A stretch of 64,000 nucleotides of DNA from Sipunculus nudus (Eukaryota; Annelida; Sipuncula; Golfingiida; Sipunculidae), in assembly GCA_026874595.1 (NCBI GenBank), contig CM049311.1, positions 53,261,676-53,325,675 on the forward strand, read 5' to 3'. A program made the position numbers and the translations under genes. Of this stretch, positions 57,645 to 64,000 are shown one piece after another; within the stretch, counting starts at the first letter, position 1, and every line of letters starts with the position of its first letter. The notes under the pieces are model-generated. The model searched no databases and had not been told where the DNA came from. It saw only the letters and a program-made list of their open reading frames with translations.

Positions 57645-58290
57645 AGTTCAGTTTTGCTTTATACAAATGTTTCCCAGCAAAACCATCCCAGCAGACGGTT
57701 TCATTTCCCCGCATACGGCTATTTAAAACCATGTTTTGGCTCTGCGTGTTGGTAAACACAGTCTGTTTACCATAACAAGGCCGCGTGACCGGAGGTCCGA
57801 TTAAGAGAGGCATTACGCTGTGTTTCAGCCAGCAGAAATATGTAAAAACAATAAATATGGTCGTAATTTTGGGGTGATCGTATTTGTGAAATTCTTATTT
57901 ACATGAATCATATATTCGGGACCATGAAAGGTGGTCGTAATTGCGGGGTAGGTCGGAATTGTTGGGTGGTCGCAATTGTGGGGTGGTCTCAAGGCGGGGT
58001 TCAAAATAACCATTTATATCATTATTATTACATATTTGGGGCCAAGTCAGACCGGGCATCACCTGATTGACACGTGTTTTGGCTCAGCGATGGACACGGC
58101 CCCACGCGCTGTGTTTATATTGACACCTTTCATCGCGCCCGGTCCACTGTTTTAACAGTTGTTTACAGGAGAAAGCGAACGGTTTCTGTGCAATATTTTG
58201 GCAGGTATATATATATATTTTAAAGGAATGAAGCTATTTTGCGTGTTAACTCAACATGCTTTATAGGTGATGGGGCCCCTTAAATAAATC
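57645..58290 (+). repeat. Dispersed repeat B, copy 2, inserted in a LINE
   Basis: It shares with 44470-44960 the ordered blocks AGTTTTGCTTTATAC, TTCCCAGCAAAACC, ACCATAACAAGGCCGCGTGA, CGCCCGGTCCAC and TATTTTGGCAGGTATATAT. About 190 bp (57840-58020) with GGTGGTCGTAATTG-type short repeats is extra here. It lies between LINE segments at 57625 and 58318. Confidence 0.65.
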
Positions 58291-58317
58291 GACTGCAAAG
58301 TATCAAAATCAGATCAT

Positions 58318-58500
58318 ATTACAATAGTTTTCTCTGCATTGGTAGCCCGTTGTGCAAACGGTAAAATCCACCCTCTTCAGAATCGGGCATTCTGTGTTTA
58401 AGGCCCGAAACTGTGGAATGACCTTCCAGATACTCTAAGAGAAGCTACCAGTCTCTCAGAATTTAAGTAAACTAAAAACATATTTGTTCATTTTCATGGC
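58318..58500 (+). pseudogene. LINE C-terminal fragment
   Basis: Two frames give RSYYNSFLCIGSPLC (where LHWLPV is usual) and then GPKLWNDLPDTLREATSLSE, followed by FK and a short KTYLF-like tail. GP-x-LWN-x-LP is the common C-terminal signature of CR1-like LINEs. It follows the LINE part at 56650-57625 with repeat B between. Confidence 0.7.
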
Positions 58501-59179
58501 TAGTTATGTCATATGATGTTTTACATATTGATAGTCACATGTTTGAACATTTTACTTGAATTTCGATAGCTCTAATAGATAATTGAAACATTGGGTTTTA
58601 AGATGTCTCATTTAATATTGTAACCTTCATAATGTTATATTTAAACTAACTGGACGTTCATTTCATATTCTTTTGAGAGAACATATAATAATTGCTGACT
58701 GTATTCTAGTTATGTAACAGCGGTTAAGAGCATGCATCATCATGGTTTTTAAACTTCACAAAATACATAATTATTATAATTATTATTATTATTATTGTTA
58801 TTATTATTATTATTATTATTTGCAATGCTGGTCATATTTTCAGTTTAGCCATTTTTACCTGACGACACTTAACGGTTTACGGATATTGACGACCAAAGCA
58901 CTATAAACTGACAACTTAAGGCATATTGAAACTCTGACACGCTATTGGTAGATTTTATCACTTTTTCTGGTTCTTACTACAAAAAACATAGAGCCATGAC
59001 CAGTAATTATTTAATTCTGGTTTGACAGGACGAACTTTTCTAGCGATGCTTATTGTACGATATCTTGAGCATCCCCACACTTTTTATATTAGATTAACCA
59101 AAGTTCCTTTTAAGTAATATACTGTAAGATAGTAGTATAAAAGTATTTTGCATGACAGCCTTGATTATAAAAGTGTACC
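58501..59179. other. No gene recognised; (ATT)n microsatellite
   Basis: An (ATT)n-type run occupies 58769-58820. Nothing else is recognisable. Confidence 0.5.
58769..58820. repeat. (ATT)n microsatellite
   Basis: About 16 trinucleotide units with one interruption. Confidence 0.9.
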
Positions 59180-59489
59180 GTGCATTCTACATCATATCAA
59201 ATACTTTAATATAGGCACTAATCTATACAAGTAAGTACCAACTAATGAGAAGTTTTTCTTGAAGGCAGAAATGTCACAAATGATCTTAACTTTGTTGAAT
59301 AAAATTTATATACTAAATTTCTAACTAGATACCGTTGTCTGGTAATTTTTGTTATTTTTTTTTTGTTTTTAAATGATTTGAATTTAAAATAACTTTTTTA
59401 AAAACCAATCTACTGGTTAAAAAAATTATTAATCCACGACTTTAAATCCTTAAAAATGCAGCGGTTTTGGTATCATATAATAATTCTTT

Positions 59490-60070
59490 GTGTTTATATT
59501 CATCACTTGAACGTTTAATGAGACTGATATGTCATGTGTAATTAATATTCGTCATTTTGAACGTTTATTGACACTGATAAGACATGTATAATTTATATTC
59601 GTTGTTTGTAACGTTAACTGATACTGATATGTCATGTAAAAATTTATATTCGTCATTTTGAACGTTTACTAATACTGATGTCATGTAAAATTTATATTCA
59701 TCTTTCAAAACATATACTGATAATGATGTAAAATGTATAATAATGTATTCGTCATTTTACTGATACTAATCTGTCATGTATAGTTTAATGCCTGGTGGAT
59801 ATGATAATCCTTTTGATTATTTATTTATTCGTCATTTTGAACGTTTACTGATACTGATAAGACATGTATCATTTTTATTCTTCATTCGTAACGTTTACTG
59901 ATACTGATATGTCATGTAAAAATTTTTATTCGTCGTTTCCCTGATATTAATATGTCATGTATAATTTATATTGGTCATTTTGAACGCTTACTGATACTCA
60001 TATGTCTTGTTTAATGTATATTCGTCATTCTGAACGTTTACTGATACTGATAAGACATGTATAATTTAAT
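59490..60070 (+). repeat. 50-bp tandem array, about 11 units
   Basis: The landmark GAACGTTTACTGATACTGAT with (AT)GTCATGTATAATTTATATTCGTCATTTT recurs at 59511, 59561, 59611 and 59662 and onward to 60040, period 50-51 bp with a few irregular units. The sister duplication (62765-63000) holds only about four units. Confidence 0.88.
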
Positions 60071-60869
60071 GACTGGTGACTCATTAGGTTGTCATCAAAA
60101 TGTCAAATAAAATTAAGATTAAGAATCATAGTCACTACTTGAATGTGCACAAATATAGTCTTTATTAAATTATAAATAATTAACCAACCGTCAATACAAT
60201 AATACACAAATTTAATATCTAAAATTTAATCGACTTTTAGGCCTAATTTCGGTTACAGCTTTGCTTGTAAAACGTGAAAGCATGCATCTTTTACAAGTAT
60301 CCTGAAAACGTTACAGGTTAATTTTGTTGCAGCAACTATTAGTTATGACATGATTGAATCAACATTGGCTGGAAACCCCTAGACTCAACGGTGTGGTTGT
60401 ACCGGTTTTATACACTTAACATTTGAATAATTATTAATTTGCCCGTGGTTAAGTGCAAAATCTTAAAACGGAATTAATGTAGTATTTAAAGACGCAAGGG
60501 TTTTTATTCTAATACAACTCTACAATTGCACAGACGTATTTTTTTTATAATAAACGGTTTTTACTAGATAAAAAAAATGAAATTAATTTTAAAATCGCCA
60601 AATAATTAAAAAATAAAATGAAATATTGAATTATCGATAGTTTGTCTAACATTCCATTTGCTTTAAATATGCACGTTCTTATACTCAAAATGTAGCGTGA
60701 ATATGATTATGCTTTCGGCCAAAGGCAAAGACCAATCTCCTTATAAAACAATGTGACTCACAGGGGCGTAGCCAAGGGGGGGGGGGTCTGCAGGGGGGCC
60801 ATCCCCCCCCCCAGTCGCATCCAGTAATCGCCATCCTTTCGGAATTCCACTTAATCTAATACTAATACA

Positions 60870-60870
<1 letters not shown>

Positions 60871-60907
<37 letters not shown>
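60871..60907. repeat. (TA)n(TG)n microsatellite
   Basis: Eight TA then about ten TG units inside the TIR element, matching the (TA)31 tract of the other copy. Confidence 0.95.
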
Positions 60908-61706
60908 ATTAAATTGTCTTTGCTATCAGTGGCGGATCCAGAGGGGATCCCCTGTTGAGCGGCAGTATCTCTCATTTTATATTATTTCCCAATTTTCGTG
61001 ATTAATTTTTGTTTTACATATTTTTTATTATTAATTATCATTTATATTTTATTAAAGTTATTTGCAGCTAATTACTTTCAAAATTATTATTTGCGAATAA
61101 AGAAATTTATGAACAGCTGCAGAGCAGCTGCAGAACAACTAGCCCTGGATGGGGTCGACCGTGAACAATCTCACGGCTCTGGTGATACTGGTACTCGAAC
61201 TCGCGGTCTGTGCTCTTAGGAGTCCTGTGTGCTGTCGAGACTACGAAATCCAGTAAAATGCAAAGTTTAACATAAGTTATTTTACTCCGAGCTTTACATT
61301 TAAAGAAAATATTTTGCCAGTTACAAATGTAAATGCGCCTTTGCGCCATTGACTTGTTTGAAAACGATTGAAATTTTATATCCTAATTTTGAAGAAATAT
61401 AAATATTAAATATTGAACCTGTCTACAGTTTGACTTCATGATGCAAAGACATAAGGGAACAGTTTTTCTGAAACAGGAAATCCTCATTTTTTTTTGTGAA
61501 AATTGCCTCAAAGTGTCCTCCTTACATTGCATATTCAAAAAATTTCCCAATATGGGAGGGGAATACCCCCTCCCATACCAGCCCCATGTACCTGTAACTA
61601 ACCTTAATCAAACCATGGTTCATAATTGGAAATTAAAAAAAATCATATTTTCATACAATAAAATATATAACGTATAGTAATAATAATATTATTAAATTAT
61701 TAAATA

Positions 61707-61712
<6 letters not shown>

Positions 61713-61751
<39 letters not shown>
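61713..61751. repeat. (TA)n microsatellite
   Basis: About 19 units in the right part of the TIR element. The copy at 13013 lacks it. Confidence 0.95.
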
Positions 61752-61752
<1 letters not shown>

Positions 61753-61935
61753 GTGCATATACACGTGTATATAACTGTTTTCATAGTACCCATACATGCA
61801 CATTAGCGCCCCTCATGGCCCCCTTCCCCTCCCTCAATCCTGGCTACGCCCCTGGACTCAGGAGACCTTACTTGGGTAAGGAAATGGTAACCATTAGCGT
61901 AATTGGTAAATATAGACCTGCTGCAGATTTTATTT

Positions 61936-62409
61936 CAGCTACATTTAACATACAGATTTAAACCACAAAATAATAGGATTAATATTAATATGTTATGTTA
62001 GAATCATCTACATGAATGATCACTAATTTTGATAATATTCCCATAATCCATAGTGCACACCTAACGTAAAAAAACGCAGTTTATAATGTATAAAATTGAA
62101 AATAAAAATAAATATAAACGATAGCCCACTCGACAGTCACCAATAATATAGTAGTATTCTTACCTTAATATCTGCTTACTGCCTGCCACACTCCCCGCAG
62201 AATTTCCTGCAAGCCATTATAACCATCAGCAGTGACGTCATACCTATGTCCAAGGTTTCTAATTGGACATTGTCATACGTATATTTTATACACTTGCCAA
62301 TCAATATGATGTGATTCGTATAATTTCTGGAGATCGCAGAACAATAGCTTACCGAGGGTAATATACGTTATAGTTTAGTTTGGCGTTTAATATTTTTATT
62401 TTGAATACA
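61936..62409. other. No gene recognised; spacer between duplicated segments
   Basis: AT-rich sequence with no recognisable domain. Confidence 0.5.
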
Positions 62410-63447
62410 TGCATTATACATCATATCAAATACTTCAATATATTTATATTTGTGTGTGTGTATTCAATTGCGTTATGCTTATATGCAAATACACTAATCT
62501 ATAAGTTAGTGCCAACTTATGCAACGTTTTTCTTAAAGGCAGTAATGTCACAAATAATCCTATCTTGATATAATAAAATTTATATACTATATTTCTTATT
62601 AGATACTATAGTCTGGTAACTATTGTCAACTTTTTTTAATTATTTGAATTTAAAATAATTACATTTAAAAATCAGTCTACTGGTTAAAAATATATTAATC
62701 CACGACTTTTTTAATCTGTTAAATGCAGCTGTTTTTGTATGATATAGTTTTACTTTGTGTATATTTATATTCGTCAGTTTGAACGTTTACTGATAACGAT
62801 ATGTCATGTAAAATTTATATTAATCTTTTTGAACATATACTGATAATGATGTAACGTGTATAATAATATATTCGTCATTTTACTGATACTGATATGTCAT
62901 GTATAGATTAATGCCTGGTGGATATAATAATCCTTTTGATTATTTATTTATTCGTCGTTTTGAACGTTTACGGATACTGATAAGACATGTATAATTTAAT
63001 GACTGGTAACTCAAAGTAGTCATCAAAATTTTAATTAAAATTTAGTTGGAGATTCATAGTCACTACATGAATGTGTCATTATAAAGTCATTATAAAATAA
63101 TATCTGATAAATCAATCGTCAATTTAAAAATAAACAAATTTGATATATGAAATTGGAAATTTAAAATTTTTTAAATTAAACGTTTTTTCTAGATTCAAGA
63201 ATGAGATTAATATTAAAATCGCCAAATAATAACACAAATGAATTGTCGAACGTTTGCCTAACTGTCCATTTACTTTAAATAACCACGTTCTCTTCATCAA
63301 AATGTATTTTGAATATGATTTTGCTATTCAGCCGAAGGCAAACAAGACTTTACTCATAAAACAATGACTCTGGGAGAGATCTCACATGGTTAAGAAATTG
63401 GTAACCATTAGCGTTATTGGTAAATATAGACCCGCTGCTGATTGCAG
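62410..63447 (+). repeat. Segmental duplication, right copy (empty site)
   Basis: It is collinear with the left copy and shorter because the 50-bp array is contracted (62765-63000) and the TIR element is absent. The site of the missing insertion is GACTCT at 63366-63371. Confidence 0.85.
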
Positions 63448-64000
63448 AAATTTCCTGCGGCTAGATCTAAGTTCTATATAATTATTACGTAGCTGGATTT
63501 TTTACAAAATGGTTTACCTGCTTCCGTTCTGATTTGACTCTCCAAATTCCGCAACTTGTATCGTCGGTACGCCCTTCTCGGGCAATTTTGTTTTCTTGTG
63601 CGGAATTATTTCCTAATAGGCTGCATAATTAATAATTTTAATATTATCCCAATAGATGCCCCTATTTCTTTTGTACTTTAGAGTCCTCAACGCCTGTCAC
63701 TTTTTTTCCAGGAGGCGCCTTTGGGAAATTTACTGCATTTAAGTTCACTTATCCGTTACACTTTGGCCATAGAGCATGCCCCGACCGAGCCGGGTGTTTT
63801 CGTGCAACAGGCGCTTACGCAGGTCCGCTTTAATCCCCTTTGATTCCCCATATCCATTAAAACTGGGAATTTCACTCGCTCAAAAGGAAGTTAATGTTAA
63901 TTCGAGCGCTAAACACGTCCACTTGAGTCTGCTTTTAATTTTGCGAGCGCATTTTCGATGAGTCAATATAAGGAGCTGACCGCAATTTGATAAGTGTACA
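63448..64000. other. No gene recognised
   Basis: Somewhat higher GC than the preceding 5 kb, but there is no domain or repeat that I can name. A gene could begin beyond the window edge. Confidence 0.4.

Larger units (their letters stand above)
60761..61854. mobile_element. Non-autonomous TIR element, CAGGGGCGTAGCC ends, copy 2
   Basis: It runs from CAGGGGCGTAGCCAAGGGGG to AATCCTGGCTACGCCCCTG, 1,094 bp, flanked by GACTCA on both sides (60755-60760 and 61855-61860). The sister segment without the element reads ACAATGACTCTGGGAGA at 63361-63377, which is an empty site with a single GACTC(T). Internal blocks match 13013-14043. It encodes no transposase. Confidence 0.93.
59180..61935 (+). repeat. 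Segmental duplication, left copy (with insertion)
   Basis: Outside the TIR element at 60761-61854, this stretch is collinear with 62410-63447. Shared blocks are CATCATATCAAATACTT, CACAAATGATC/CACAAATAATC, TCTGGTAA, the 50-bp array, GGTTAAAAAAATTATTAATCCACGACTTT-like blocks, CGCCAAATAATTA and GGTAACCATTAGCGTAATTGGTAAATATAGAC (parts). The two copies lie head to tail about 0.5 kb apart. Confidence 0.85.

Overview
The window looks like animal nuclear DNA, most likely from a marine invertebrate and probably a bivalve or other lophotrochozoan mollusc (inference). It is AT-rich, intron-bearing and crowded with microsatellites and nested transposable elements. Elements present include LINEs, a Penelope-like element with a GIY-YIG end, Gypsy-type LTR elements, hAT-type elements and a long-TIR element whose protein family I know from cnidarian, mollusc and arthropod genomes. 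There are no prokaryotic operons, no rRNA or tRNA genes that I could find, and no CRISPR array.

The only intact cellular gene I can support is a two-exon class A GPCR on the minus strand. Exon 1 is at 53888-53654 and exon 2 at 44219-43333, separated by a 9.4-kb intron. The joined exons give 373 residues, seven membrane segments, consensus GT-AG sites and an in-frame stop upstream of the ATG. The receptor resembles the melatonin-receptor group but has HRY for DRY/NRY and NFxxY for NPxxY/NAxxY. A hAT element lies 2 bp plus one target duplication beyond its stop codon.

Layout. 0.1-4.15 kb: dispersed repeat A with a 279-bp tandem array; its second copy is at 29.6-32.45 kb. 5.4-7.4 kb: two repeat-A fragments and two LTRs rearranged by an inversion. 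9.6-10.8 kb: LINE lacking its reverse transcriptase active-site block. 13.0-14.0 kb: TIR element (CAGGGGCGTAGCC ends) with a second copy at 60.8-61.9 kb. 18.4-23.5 kb: minus-strand LINE split by a Gypsy-type LTR element that keeps gag but has lost most of pol. 23.5-25.2 kb: another LINE tail and a Penelope-like fragment between (TA)n tracts. 25.8-29.15 kb: 145-bp array, hAT end and 68-bp array. 32.7-33.5 kb: solo LTR.

35.2-38.5 kb: small TIR elements. 38.48-43.32 kb: hAT element with an 8-bp target duplication and a 3.1-kb long-TIR element nested inside. 43.3-53.9 kb: the GPCR gene, its intron holding a 6.4-kb long-TIR transposon with a broken coding region. 54-56 kb: short arrays and a mollusc-type dispersed repeat. 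56.6-58.5 kb: LINE remnant with a repeat inserted in it. 59.2-63.45 kb: tandem segmental duplication; the unoccupied copy shows the empty site of the TIR element found in the other copy.

There is no gene system here in the operon sense. The window records successive insertions around one receptor gene. The observations most worth following are the long-TIR transposon with an unclassified protein, the hAT-altered 3' end of the receptor gene, and the LTR element carrying the same LINE flank beside both LTRs.
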